This document shows, piece after piece, positions 12,201-23,261 of a stretch of 64,000 bases of DNA. Made by a program: the position numbers and the translations under genes. Numbering within the stretch: position 1 is the stretch's first letter; every line of letters starts with the position of its first letter. The DNA is from Phascolarctos cinereus (lineage: Eukaryota > Chordata > Mammalia > Diprotodontia > Phascolarctidae): NCBI RefSeq assembly GCF_002099425.1, contig NW_018344106.1, positions 1,091,001 through 1,155,000 on the forward strand. The letters run 5' to 3'. The notes under the pieces were generated by a model. That model was not told the DNA's origin and ran no database searches. It worked only from the letters and a program-made list of their open reading frames with translations.

Positions 12201-14939
12201 ACAGTAGCACCTTCTTACCTCGCAGGGTGCTTGTGAGGAACCAAGGAGATAACAGATGTAAAGTGCTTAGCACAGCAGGGTGCTTAAGAATCCCTCCCAC
12301 TTTCCTTCCCTGCTTTCCCTTTTTCCCTCTTTTCCTTCCTTCCTCTTCCCTCCCGGTCCTGAAAGGACTCAACAACCCCAGAGCGTGGTTTGGGGTGGGG
12401 GGTTGGGGAACGAGCCAAGAGGTGGGTTCTCAGAGTGGCCACACCTTCATTGCTAAGAGGGAGGCTTTTGGGGGCAGGGGTTAAGTAACAGAGTCACAGA
12501 TAAGCAGGGAAAGGATGTCCAGAAAACAAGGAAAAGAAATGCCAAGAACAGTGGAGAAGTGGACAGACGAGGCAGTTTAGTGAGAGGGGACAGAGCCAGG
12601 AGCAGATGAGGGGGAGGCGCCTGGGTGGGGAGGAGCAGAACCACTCCTCCTCCCAGCTCAGATTGGGGGACCTTCCCTGGGAGGCAGCCATGGCCTGGTC
12701 CCTGGATTGGGGAGGGGGCAGCTGTGCCCTGGGCCCTGGGTGGGGGGTGGCAGCTGTAGCCTGGGCCCTGGGGGATTCAGAAGCCAAATCCTTGCCCACC
12801 CCATGCACACTCCCACAGGAGGACAGCTGGCAGGGATAATTTGGGGTCTGAAGACTTTTGGCTAAAAGCTTTTGAGTCCAAACCACTGCTTTCCTTCTGC
12901 GACATGTGGAGAGACCAGCAGGCAGGACCGCTAGGGCCCACACGCCTCCTATCATCCCTGCAAAGACAGCTTTGGGCGGTAACTGGATTTTTTCCCCCTT
13001 TTTTCTAACTAGCAAAGAGTAGAAATTCACAAACTGCGCCAAGGTGAAAACCTGATTCTTGGATTCAGCATCGGAGGGGGCATTGATCAGGACCCCGCGC
13101 AGAACCCCTCTTCTCAGAAGATAAGACAGACAAGGTGAGGGCGGCCGCCTCTCAGGGACCAGGAGGGCCCACGCTGTGGAGTTGGGACTTCGTCTTCCCC
13201 ACCTCGTGGCCCCAGACATCCTCGGTTCCTAACCTGTGTTCCTGATCGGGCCTTAACTCCATTGGGGTTCCCTGGCTCTGGAAGGGGTTCCGTGCCCTCC
13301 TGGGCCCATGGAGCAGGGGGAAGGGGGGACCCTGCCTCTGGATGGTCCTGCAATGACATTGTTCCCCCTCACAGGGCATTTATGTCACCAGGGTGTCAGA
13401 AGGGGGCCCTGCAGAAGTGGCCGGCCTCCAGATCGGAGACAAGATAATGCAGGTGAGGAGGGCAGAGGGAGGGTTATTCATCACTGGATCCCTGGCCGTG
13501 AGCAGTGGCCCATGGGCTCACTCCAGACTCACCCCTCTGAACATTGGGGCGGTCCCAGCTAAATGCATCAGTCCAGCTTGCATCCCAAGGGCCTTGCAGG
13601 TGCGGGAGGGCGGTGCTGTTGGGATCCTCATCTTATGGTTGAACAGACTGAGGCAGGTAGTGGTGAAGTGACTTGGCCAGGGACACACAGCTACCCAGTG
13701 TCTGAAGCTGGATTTGAACTCGGGTCTCCCTGACCCCAGGTCCAGCGTTCTGTGCACACTGCCATTTCTCAAGGGCCTGTACTGTGCCAGGCACTGTACC
13801 AGGCCCTGTCCCCAGGGCCAGTGGCATCCCACAGGGAGGAAGTCACTCTTCCTGTGACGCCTCCCTGGCTCCCTCAGACCCCTCCATGCCTCTCCCAGAG
13901 TGGTCCCGGTATGGGGCCCTCCTGGGCCTCCCCGGTGTGGATGGGCTGAGCCCCTTCTCCTGACTATCTCTGCAGTCCTGTCTCCTGGGCACAGGCACAC
14001 ATCCCACCCCCTAGCGCCTCAAATGCAGCTCGCCCCCGGTGGGCTCCTCGGCTTGTTTCCACAGCCCTCCCTGGCCTCCCTGACTCATCCCTAATCCTCC
14101 CCTTCCACCCTTCTTACCGAGTGTTTGGAGCAAATACCTTTCCAGCTCCACTCAGCCACCAGATCAGAATGGTTAAAACCGTTAGCCACGTCCATGCCAT
14201 CCCTGCCCGTCTTCTGGGGCACCTTCTTGCCTCATGGCGAAAAGGCAGACTTGTACTTTCCTTTCTAAGTGGTTCTGACCCTGTTTCCCCTGAGGCTACG
14301 TGGCACTCAGTGCTGAGTAGGCAAGCCGGACTCAGACCCTGGGCCTCCAGGGAGGAGAGATTGAGCCAAATTGAACCAAAAGTCGTTTGCCCCATAGCGT
14401 GTGGCACCCTCTTTCTGAACTCCATCCTCTTGGGCCTGGGGGGTGGGTGGGAAGTGCCACCTGGGGACTGACCTTAGCAGGCTGGCAGCCTCTGAGGAGG
14501 CCCTCCCTGGCTCACGCATCCTCACACCATTTCCCAGGAGCCTCCCTGAGCCACCCTATAGGCCCCTGAGGGAGGCCCTTCTCAGGCCAGAGTGGGTAGG
14601 CAGGGGCGGGTCTCAGTCTGTTGAGGGCTGCACTCGTGGGAGTGGGTCTTCTCAGGCCCAGGAGGATCCTGAAAGCTCTGCCAGGATAGCAGGGGATGCC
14701 CTGGACACACGGTGTCCAGGTGGGCCAGACCGGGCCTCGGGGGGCCCCCAGGTGGGTGTTCTGGGTCACAAGAAAGGCTGGAACAAGTCTGTGGTTCACA
14801 GGTGAATGGTTGGGACATGACCATGGTGACCCATGACCAAGCCAGGAAAAGACTGACCAAGAGGAGCGAGGAGGTGGTACGGCTGCTGGTCACACGGCAG
14901 GGCCTGCAGAAGGCGGTGCAGCAATCCATGCTGGCGTAA
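9280..14939 (+). CDS. TAX1BP3: Tax1-binding protein 3 (TIP-1), single-PDZ protein; exon 2 carries an apparent frameshift
   Basis: Small cytosolic PDZ protein that binds C-terminal motifs (beta-catenin, Kir2.3, rhotekin and others) and acts as a competitor of PDZ scaffolds. Exons: 9280-9318, 13013-13134, 13375-13452, 14802-14939. Encoded pieces are MSYVPGQPVTAVV; QRVEIHKLRQGENLILGF onward, with the carboxylate-binding ILGF and SIGGGIDQD; GIYVTRVSEGGPAEVAG..KIMQ; and VNGWDMTMVTHDQARKR to QQSMLA. The family length of 124 residues would be 13+40+26+45 codons, which fits every exon except exon 2: it is 122 nt here, not 120. As written, the frame shifts after residue 45 or so and stops in exon 3 (TAA at 13445-13447), losing two thirds of the PDZ domain. 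The downstream exons are otherwise intact, so a sequencing error or a recent variant is more likely than an old pseudogene. The start sits in AAGATGT just inside the CpG promoter. Confidence 0.93.
10015..10085 (+). repeat. Fragment of the 'tgtgtgccaggcac' dispersed repeat
   Basis: 'gaagcacccactgtgtgcca' followed by 'ggtgctgagatacagagaa'. Another fragment of the same type is at about 10728-10800. The rest of the first TAX1BP3 intron (9319-13012) shows GC-rich single-copy-looking sequence, a GT-rich patch at 11015-11100 and no further genes. Confidence 0.55.
12165..12295 (+). repeat. MIR-like SINE
   Basis: 'cctcagcttcctcatctgtg', 'gtgcttgtgaggaacc' and 'gtaaagtgcttagcac' occur in MIR order, within TAX1BP3 intron 1. 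Confidence 0.75.
13013..13134 (+). CDS. TAX1BP3: TAX1BP3 exon 2 with 2-nt excess
   Basis: Acceptor CTAACTAG and donor GTGAGG are normal. Translation follows the family to DQDPAQNP; then 'ccctcttctcagaagata' reads out of frame, while the family sequence FSEDKTDK is present two bases along ('ttctcagaagataag'). The extra 'TC' lies in a CCCTCTTCTC run where a dinucleotide slip is easy. No alternative donor or acceptor nearby restores phase. Confidence 0.85.
13615..13770 (-). repeat. MIR/SINE copy in TAX1BP3 intron 3
   Basis: Reverse-complement SINE core: 'gtgaagtgacttggccaggg', 'acacacagctacccagtgtc', 'ggatttgaactcgggtctcc'. The remainder of the intron to 14801 has no recognised element. Confidence 0.75.
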
Positions 14940-15675
14940 GGCCACCTTCCGCGTGGGTGGGGCGCGTCCCCAATCCCCTGAGCCCTGGGGAGATGTGGGC
15001 GGAGGACAGAGGCTGGACCCAGCACCACGCGGGGGGCAGGTTGGTGCCCAGTGAAGCCTGTATTTTGGGGAGTCCTGCCATCAATGCAGTGAGCCAAAGA
15101 GAGTCGGGGTGACTCGGCAGGGCCTGGGGTCCCATCCCTCTTCACCTTGGGCACATGGACTGACACGGACGCCGCTGTGCTCCATCGATGAGCAGTGGGG
15201 CCAGTGCCGCCATCTCTAAGGCCTCCCTGCAGCGTCTTGGCGTGGCTTGCCCTGGCCTGCCTGGGCTCACCTCCAGGACTGTTCTTGCGGCAAGGCCCAG
15301 GACCCTGGGGCTGCCCTCACCATGCTTTGCCCTGTCCCAGCGCCTCTCCCTGAGCAGGGCTCCCCATGGGCTTCCCCACCCAGGAGCACAGCAGGACTTT
15401 TCCCAAGGTTAGGCACCCCCACTGTGGAAGGGGGGGCAGCAGCTGCCAGCCCACCACCTCCAGCCTTTGACCCCTTCCTGAGAGATTTCAGGAGTCTCCA
15501 GGCAGCACCCCTGTCCTTGCCCTGCCCCCCACCCCCACCCCCAGCCTATGAAGCTGCCACTCCTGGGATGATGGGTCCCTTTTGTATTTTTCCTTAAAAT
15601 TTTATATGTAGCAATTTCTATTGAATTTTGAAAATGCTAACCTGGTAGGAATAAATCTTTTAACAAGCCTGCAGG
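14940..15675 (+). other. TAX1BP3: TAX1BP3 3' untranslated region with AATAAA at 15650-15655
   Basis: Non-coding sequence from the stop to a canonical AATAAA. A second AATAAA pair lies at about 15720-15727. The CTNS 3' end approaches from the other side, so the two genes are tail to tail. Confidence 0.6.
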
Positions 15676-15682
15676 CCTTATC

Positions 15683-17207
15683 TTTATTACTGCCTCTTGT
15701 ATCTTTGCTTCTTATACTCAATAAATAAAGCTAGAATTCCTGTATTTTTCCTCATTCACAAGCGAGACATTTTTTATCTGACATCAGGGTTTGGAGTTAT
15801 TGGGGGTAGGGTTGACTGCCCTGGCAGCTGGGGTTGGACAGGCTGGGGAGAGAAATGGTCAGAGCCTCCTTCTCAGGGCCTGAGTTCCTGCCCTGTGCCA
15901 GGGTGAAATCAGAATCTTAAAACCGGAAATCACAAAAAAACCTTCGTTCTAAGGCAGGTGGCCCGGTTCTGATGAGGAGAGTTTAGTAAGCTGTTTTCTT
16001 TTCTAATCAAGTGGCCAAAGCAGAGATCTCTGCTGGGGGTGCATGGGACTTTCCTCACCTGTTAATGGGGGTGGGGAGGGAAAGGGTCCAGCTGCTGGTG
16101 ACAAGGGTTAACCAGACTGTTAAAACCAGATCATTGGCCAATAGTATGAAAAATTAACTGTTAGTTTTAATTTAAAACGGTAGATTTCTTACACTGATCT
16201 TTTAAAAATAAAATACATAGGAAGTAGAAAAAAATCATGTCCGCAAACCACCACCATCATTGCAGAGCTTCCTGAAGCAGAAGCAGGAGGGGGACAGGGA
16301 GACAGCAGAGAGCCGGGGGCCGGTGGCCACCCAGGGCCCGGGGAAGGGCACAGCCTTACACCCACGTGGAGCAGGAAGGACAGAGGGGTGGGCAGGCACG
16401 TGGGCTGGGTGCACTGAGGGTGTGTGGATGGTGTGTGTGGATGTCTGGTGTGCGTGCGTGCGTGTGTGTGCATGTCTGTGGAGCCCGAGGTTCCCCACCC
16501 CCCAAAAAACCTGCTTTTGGGAGTGTGGTCATGCAGGGGCAGCTGATTAAAGCTTGGTAAGACAGCCGCCTCCCCCCAAAAAGCTGTGGGACTGTGCCTC
16601 AGGCCAGGCCCTGCCTGGTTAGCAGCTTCGGGCAGAGGCATCAGCATGCAGGCTAGGAAGGAGCCCTGGGCTGGGATGCTTGGACAGAGCAGCGACAGAC
16701 AGACAGCAGGCACCAGGGTGGCTGTGCTCCCTTCCCTCCTCCCTCCTCTGGCACGATGCTACTAGAAATGCGCCTCAGAACCTGTGAACGGTGGCCAGAG
16801 CCTTGAAAACACAAAACACAAAGAAAGGCATTTCTGAGCACTGGGGAAGCGTAGGTGTCCTCGGAGAAAGCGGCCTCTGTGCCGCGTACACAGGCGGCCG
16901 CTGGGAGGAGCCGGGAGGCCTGGGGGGAGGAGGGACCCCAGACAGACACCAATCCCATCATCCCGGGCACAAGCATCTCTCAAGCCAGGATCAGCGGGTT
17001 TTAATCTCAGCAGCCAATAGGCTTATGATAACAGAAAACTTGCTGGCTGTGAGCCAGCAAGTAAGCGAGCGCGGCGGCACGTCCGGCGGGCAGAGGCAGG
17101 AGCGCCATCCGTCGGACGACAAGGTTCCCGCGGTCCGGACAACAGGGCCGACACAGGACTGGCTGTGGCTCCTCGGCCTATGGGACTGGTGGGGCTGTCC
17201 GACAGAG
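15683..17207 (-). other. CTNS: CTNS 3' untranslated region (extent uncertain)
   Basis: Two minus-strand hexamers could end CTNS: ATTAAA at 16166-16171 (about 1.0 kb past the stop) or AATAAA at 15683-15688 (about 1.5 kb). Choosing the second would put the CTNS end within a few tens of bases of the TAX1BP3 end. A GT-rich patch lies at about 16415-16480. Confidence 0.4.
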
Positions 17208-20200
17208 CTAGGGGAGCTGCTCGTACCCTGGCTGTCTATATAAGCAGTAGTGCTGGACGATGAAAATGATGTCAAAGACAATGGAGAACATGCCGAGGCC
17301 AAACTTGGTGGGATCTCCAAAGATCAGGGTCCACTCATCTGTGAGCAGGCAAGAGGAGGCACGTGAGCCCCGGGGGAGCCCTCCTTCCCTCGGCCCAGCC
17401 GTGGCCAGGAGGCAGGAAGACCTGAGTTCAAGTTTAACCTCAGATGTGGCCTAGCTGGGTGACCCTGCAGCTGTCTGCCTCAGTCTCCTCATCTGTAAAA
17501 CTGGGATAGAATAACCATACCCACCACCTCCTAGGGGCGTTGTGAGGATCCAATGAGGTCATGCTGGTAAAGAAAGCAGCCCCAGGCCCAGCACACAGTA
17601 GGCACCCAATAGGCACCAGCAGTCCTCAGCACTGTCTTCCCAAAGGGTAGTCAGAGCCTCCATGACGGCCACCCACCAGGCTGCTCTTGGGAGACAGGGG
17701 CATGAGTGAGGCCCAGAGCCTGCAGCCTCTGCCTGGAGGAGGACCCGGTCCATGAGGCCCTTGGGCCGGGTCAGGCCCACCTCCCAGCCTTGCTCCAGCC
17801 TCCTCCGGAGCTCCGGGAGAGCAGGCACCGCTGTGCGTTTGGAGCGTTTGTGTCCAGGGCCTGGCCCAGCTCCCTGCAGATGGCTGCATCCACCCCCTTC
17901 CCACCTGGGCCTTCCCAGGCCTGAGAAGCCCTCCCTTCTCTCTGCCCCTCAGCCCCTCAGACTGCGCTGAGGGTCCTTCCCTTTGACTCTGAGGATTTCT
18001 CCTGCTTCAGCATGGTTACTCTGGAGTCCTGCGGGGCACGACTCCCACGGCTCACCTACCACTTGCCTTCTCGAGGTGGGGGAAGGGGAAACTTGGAACT
18101 CAGAATTTTTTTAAAAAAATGTTAAAAATAATTAAAAGGGGAAAAAAGCCACTTAAGGGGCTGCTGGTGCCCGCCCCGCACTGCTGGTCTGAGGCTGCTC
18201 CTGCCCTCTGCCTCCCCCAGCCCAGAGCAGCGGCCGGGCGCCAGGCCGCTCACCGTTGTTGTAGGACTGGAGGAACATTTGGAGGAGGCTGAAGAAGCCT
18301 CCCGTGAAATCCAGCAGCACGTTGCCAATGCTCCAACCCTCTGTGCTCTTCCGGCGAAAGTTCAGGCACGCCTGGGACGCGGACAGAGGGGCAGAGGCAC
18401 AGAGAGGGTGAGGAGGCCGGCGGCCCCGGGGCAGGGCCCCCTTCCCGCTTGGCACGCCCCCACACAGACCAGACACGTCCAAAGCCTCCCCTTTCACGTT
18501 CCCCTTCTCGCCGGCGCACACGTGCCTGCTTTCGGACTCCCCATGGCTCCTGCCAATCCCCCCCTTTCTGGGCCATGACCCCCCTGCCCCCAGGCTCTCG
18601 GTCCTGCCCCACTCCTGGGCCCACCTGTGGGAAGTACTTGACGAGTGTGATGGCCAGTTTGATGTAGGAGAAACAGAGGAGGAACTGCAGCCAGCTGACA
18701 GCCCCCGCAGTGGCCGCAAGCATCACGGCGAGCGCAAAGAGCCAGGACAGCACCAGGAAGCCCGTGCAGGCCCGGGACACCGCCTGGTCGCCTCTCTGAG
18801 GGCACAGAGCGGGGCGCTGCTGAGCGGGGACGGGGGCCTCGCGCAGAAGGGACGTGGGGGAGCCCAACCTCACCCTTGTCTCTGTTTCCTCGGCCCCACC
18901 CGCGCCCCATGCTGCCTCCGCTGGCACCTGGAAATCCCCAGAGAGGGCGGCCCCCCTCGAGCAGCCTCCAGCCCAGCCGGGACCAGCCGATGAGGCACAC
19001 GCCAATGCCCCAGCGAGCTCCTGAGGGCACACCGTGGGCCTCATCCTCCTGGTCCTCTTGGACCTCGTGGGTTTGCCTAGCCAAGGTCCTTGCCCCACCT
19101 CTCCTGTCCTGGGGCTGTGACTCCTGTTTCTGAGGCAGGCCAGAGACCAGCCTCAGGCCACGCTAAGGAGACCCTCCCCTAACAGCAGCGACCCCTCGCC
19201 CACCTCGTACAGACAACACTGCCCAATGACCACCAGGGCGAGGACCACAGCGTGAAGGCTGAAGAAGACGTCATTGCTGTCCACGGGGTTCACTCCTGTG
19301 GGGTGTTCGCGTAGAAACTGCTCCTGAGGGGCCAGAGCAGAGAAGCGGTGAGCCGCAGGGTAGCGCTGACCGGGGCCCGAGGAGGGCAGACCTCACACCT
19401 CACCTTGATGTAGGGCACCCAAAAGAGGCCGACGTTGAACACGGCGTACGCTATGAAGCCCGTGAGGTTCAGGGCGATGAAGTCAAAGCTCAGGCCGACC
19501 ACGCTGCAAAACAATGAGCCGAGACCCTCGTATCCGGAGCCCAGGGGCTGCCCCTCCCACCCACGCCCCCACAGAGCACTCCCCACTTCTGCTTCAGAAA
19601 CCCAGGAAGGCCCCCTCTGTGGAAGGGCCCAATGTAGAGAGCCTGACCACGGGAGCAGGACAGGTCGGGGGGCAGAGGCCAAGAGGGCAGGAGTCTATCT
19701 GTGGCCTGCCAGCCCAGCTCCCATCATGGGCTGTGTGACCCACAGGGCCAGCAGTCACTAGTGAGAAGCAGCCCCTCCCCACCGCCCTGCCACAGGGCCA
19801 GGCAGGGAGGCCAGCCACCCTGGGGCCCCCAAGATGCAGGGACCTTCTCTAGCCCCTCCCCCCCTGAGGCTCAGGACCTTCTCTAGGGCCCCCCTGAGAT
19901 GCAGGGTCCTTCTCTAGGTCACCCCCACCCCACCCCGAGGCTCAGGCACCTTCTCTAGGGCCCTCTCTCCCCAAGTTTGGGGATCCCTCCTTCCAACATG
20001 GCAGCAGGGGTGTGCATGTGCATGTGAGTGTGTTGGGGGGACACTGCTCCCTTCTTCCTTTGGTGACTGCATAAACCCATCTCTAAAAGATTACATGGTA
20101 GTGTCCTGGCTCTCCCCACTGACCTCTTAGGCCTCGCCGACATGGAAGGGGGTTGGCCATTTCTCCCACCTTTCCCTGATAACAGAACCCCGATGGGTGG

Positions 20201-22352
20201 CAGAGGCCCGATGCCTGGAATTCTGCTCAAGGGCTAGGCCATGGCACCTGGCCACCCCAGCCAAGCTTTTAGGGCACAAACCAGGGTGAGCACCTGGCTA
20301 GGGCTGGGAAGCCTGAGGCCCAACAACCCCAGCATGATGCCGCCTCCCTGGGTAGGGGCTTCCAGCCCCACTGCTGCCCCCTCAGCCTCTCACGGGCTCA
20401 GCAAGGCCCAGGGTCCGCAGTAAAGCACACTCACTCGCTCACTCCCCTTAGACGCAGCCCAGACGTGCCAGGTCGCCCCTCCTCCTGGGGAGATGAGGCC
20501 AGTGGCCCGCCCACCCCCCTTTACCTTTTGCGTCTCCAATTTTCGCACACCTGCGGGTAGAATGAGACACTCCAGGCCACAAAGTAGATCCATCCAATGA
20601 CCTGGCTGAGCCACTCCAGAGCACGGCTGCGAAACACCAGGAAGTGGACGGGGGTCCTGTGAGGGGATCAGGATGCGGCGGTGAGGGGGCGAGGGTGGGC
20701 AGCTTCTCTGCCTACCCTGCCTGGCCGCTCCAGCCATGCTCACCTGGTCTGGTTGGAGCGGTCCAAGCTCAGACCCAGAGTCACTTGGCCCACGTCGCGC
20801 CCGGTCACAGAGAAAAAGAAAGCCTTCTGCCACGCTGGCACCACGACCTGCGAGGGGCAGCAGAGAGCCCTGCCCACGCAGCCCTGGTGCAGAGCGAGGG
20901 AGCCCCCCGTTCCCAGCCTCAAGGGAGGAGCTCCCAGGAATCCTCCCCACCACGGCCGACGAGCCGCTTACTTCATGAGGAAACTCGAGGATGGTTTTAT
21001 TTTTGGAAACGTAGAGGACGTCCAGCATTAACACTGAGGCTACGTCCAGTGGAGCCCTGGGAAGGACGAGAGCAAGGTCACCTCTGGAACCTCAGGAGGT
21101 GGGAAGGGAGGAAGGTTAGGGCCAGTCAGGTCAGGCAGGAGGAGGAGGGAGCCCCCCTGCCCACACCTCAGGGGCGACATTCAGAGGTGTGGGGGAGGAG
21201 CCTGGGTGGTAGGTAGACAGACGTGATACAGGAGGATGGGCAGGGGGACCGGCTGGGGTGCCCGCTGGGACTGCTCAGAGGGCCCAAGCTGGGCAATGAT
21301 GGCCATGGCATGGAGGAGGGGGGGTCCCCAGCCAGCCCTACCCCACCGGTCCATCTTGGCTCCCCCCACCACCCCCTCCAAGTTCAAAGTCCTCTGTTGC
21401 AGCCCTGACAAAGCTCACACCTAGCCCTGAGACGGTGTCCAGGCTCTCCTGCGCTGACCTGTCTGTGGGGGGTGACAGAACACAATCATGTGAGGGGGTG
21501 GGGGTGGGGCACGACAGGACAAAAGGAAGAGCCGGTGGTCCAGGGGGCTGTGCAAGGGGCAGGTGAGGCTTGGGGGGAGGGGGGGGACAGGAGAGGACCT
21601 ACTCCCTTCCTGCCCCCCCAACCCTTGGACAACACGTGGCCCGAAGGCTGGGCCGCAGCTTCCTGGTCCACTCCTTTACAACTCACCCATCCTCACACAC
21701 TCATGCTCCACACACACTGACACCCCCAACAATACACAAGGCTTGCACACCTCTATGTGCTCACGCACACTGACAAACACATGTGCTCCAAAAAGAGGCA
21801 AGACTCACACATACACATACACTCACAATTCACACCCACACACACACCATTGCTCCTTGAGGAGGAGGGTCCAAGCGTGGGCTGACACACTCACCCCAGA
21901 GTGATGGTGACATTTCTGGAGTCACCATTCTCAAGTTTCACCATCAGAGGGGCAGCGAGGCTCACAGTGGCGCCTGATGGGAGCAGATAAGCAGCGATTA
22001 CAACTCCAAGCTAGGCCAGCCGCTGCTCCCCTCCCCAACCTTCAGGGTGCATGGTGAGTGGGGGGGACCAGGGAGGAAGGACAGTGTATGCCTAGCCAGC
22101 CGTGGCTCAATCACAGGAAGAGCCAGCTGGCCCCAAAAGGTCACCCTCGGGGCAACCAGGGCTTAAGGAGGGGACCCTCTGGTCTGGGCAGGCCAGGGTC
22201 CACTGCCTGGGCTGTAATCACGCTGACCACGTGATCAGTCTGGGGGGGGGGCCTCCAGAACTGCCAGCTGGCCCATTTTCTGGCCTTCTTTAGCAGAGCA
22301 GCTCACAAGCCAACCCAGAGAAGCAGAAATGCTGGAGAAGCCCCCCCCCCAT
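17208..22352 (-). CDS. CTNS: Cystinosin, lysosomal cystine/proton symporter
   Basis: Exports cystine from lysosomes with protons. Exons in transcription order: candidate start 22307-22352, then 21895-21973, 20972-21056, 20744-20847, 20525-20656, 19404-19503, 19204-19323, 18625-18795, 18254-18371, 17208-17338. All phases match and total 1086 nt (361 residues plus stop; human has 367). The luminal N-domain has N-glycosylation sites (RNVT, KNKT, SNQT). Seven membrane helices follow. The two PQ loops are seen as [10 protein letters not shown] and LVKYFPQA, and the conserved aspartate lies in NVLLDFTGG. The tail RQPGYEQLP keeps the lysosomal sorting motif as GYEQL (human GYDQL). Exon 11 reads [13 protein letters not shown] where human has AYMNFYYKSTEGW, an unusual change beside the second PQ loop. 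The first coding exon is weakly supported; the others are secure. Confidence 0.95.
17405..17605 (+). repeat. MIR/THER-type SINE
   Basis: 'acctgagttcaagtttaacc', 'tagctgggtgaccctg', 'cagtctcctcatctgtaaaa' and 'gcacacagtaggcaccc' in order, in the last CTNS intron. The rest of that intron (17606-18253) has no recognised element beyond a short A-rich patch near 18110-18145. Confidence 0.8.
19830..19965. repeat. Short minisatellite with 'ccttctctag' core, 4 copies
   Basis: 'ggaccttctctagcccc', 'ggaccttctctagggccc', 'ggtccttctctaggtcac' and 'gcaccttctctagggccc' recur every 33-46 bases, each preceded by a 'gaggctcag' or 'gagatgcag' lead. Located in the CTNS intron between 19503 and 20525. Confidence 0.75.
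21680..21855. repeat. CA-rich imperfect repeat
   Basis: Imperfect CACA-rich sequence ('cacacacactgacacccc', 'cacacatacacatacactc'), about 40 bases from the CTNS exon at 21895-21973. It is low-complexity and not a gene. Confidence 0.7.
22307..22352 (-). CDS. CTNS: Candidate CTNS exon carrying the start codon (signal peptide)
   Basis: Minus-strand ATG at 22352, then a run of nine G, then [11 protein letters not shown] and donor GTGAGC at 22306. It ends in phase 1, as the next exon requires and as human exon 3 does (c.61). The peptide is hydrophobic and could be a short signal sequence. Against it: the weak start context, the G-run, 46 nt instead of 61, and no clear sequence similarity to MIRNWLTIFILF of human. 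Nothing better was found between 21974 and 23979. Confidence 0.3.
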
Positions 22353-23261
22353 GAGACTGGCCACACCCCCCACTCTCCCCTGCTGGTATGGTACCAAGGC
22401 TCACCCCCTTCCTCCCAAGTGACCCATGTTCCAGCATCACCGCCTCTGCCCCCCACCCACCCCCAAATGCTCACTGTCAGCCCGATCCCTCAGCCCACCT
22501 CAGGGGGCTGGCCCCTACATTCTCTGCAGAAAGTTTTTGGTCAATGTCCCCGGAGGAAACCTCATGTTAAAGAGGCCACTCTCCCCTGCTGTCCAGACAA
22601 CTGTCTGGTAGTGGGGAGGCCCCTCAGCTCTCTGCCCGGGGTTTTCCTGCAAGGCTTGAGTGACCATGCCTTCACAGACAGAAGCCTCTGCCCAGATAAC
22701 CTTCATCATCTCTATGGACTCCTCTCCTCCTGTCATGTGGACCAGGGTGGATGGGGACCTGATGGGCTCTGGTGTATGTGTGTCCCCGCCCACCCTGGTC
22801 AGCCTTAGGGACCAAGGGGCCAGGCACCATAACTCGACCCAATGACCCCCCTCTTCCAGTTACATCCTCAAAATGCACCCAGGAAAGGGGGGAGGGGGAA
22901 AGCTCAATGCTATCCTGGCAGAAGAACAGCCTCAGATAACTGAGGACTGGTACGTGGGGTCAGCGAGAAGGCAGCCAGAGGCAGCGCCTCCTGGACTTAA
23001 GAGATGCCCCCCAGACAACCCGGGGTCCTCCAGACTCGGGGCTGGGGCGGCCTTGACCCCTCCTGCCGATCCTGGCTCATCCTTAGACCCACTGACTGAG
23101 GGGAGCCCCCAGCCACTCACCACACACTCGAGTGAGCTCAGACACCAAGAGGAGCCACCATGACCATGACCACCTGGGCATGTTCTGGCCTAGAGGAGGG
23201 AATTTAAGGAGTCAGGGAGCCCCGATGATGGAAGCAAGCTCAGAGACCTTCCGGAGGTCCC

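Noticed and set aside
12494-13219. 241-codon minus-strand open frame
   Set aside because: It is antisense to TAX1BP3 exon 2 and intron sequence, has low-complexity Pro/Ser composition and resembles no family.
18250-19098. 282-codon minus-strand open frame as one large exon
   Set aside because: It contains CTNS exon 10 and flanking introns; the true exons are 18625-18795 and 18254-18371, bounded by good splice sites.
22515-22568. Minus-strand ATG reading MRFPPGTLTKNFLQRM as the CTNS start exon
   Set aside because: There is a donor-like GTAGGG, but the exon would end in the wrong phase for the next CTNS exon and the peptide is not hydrophobic.
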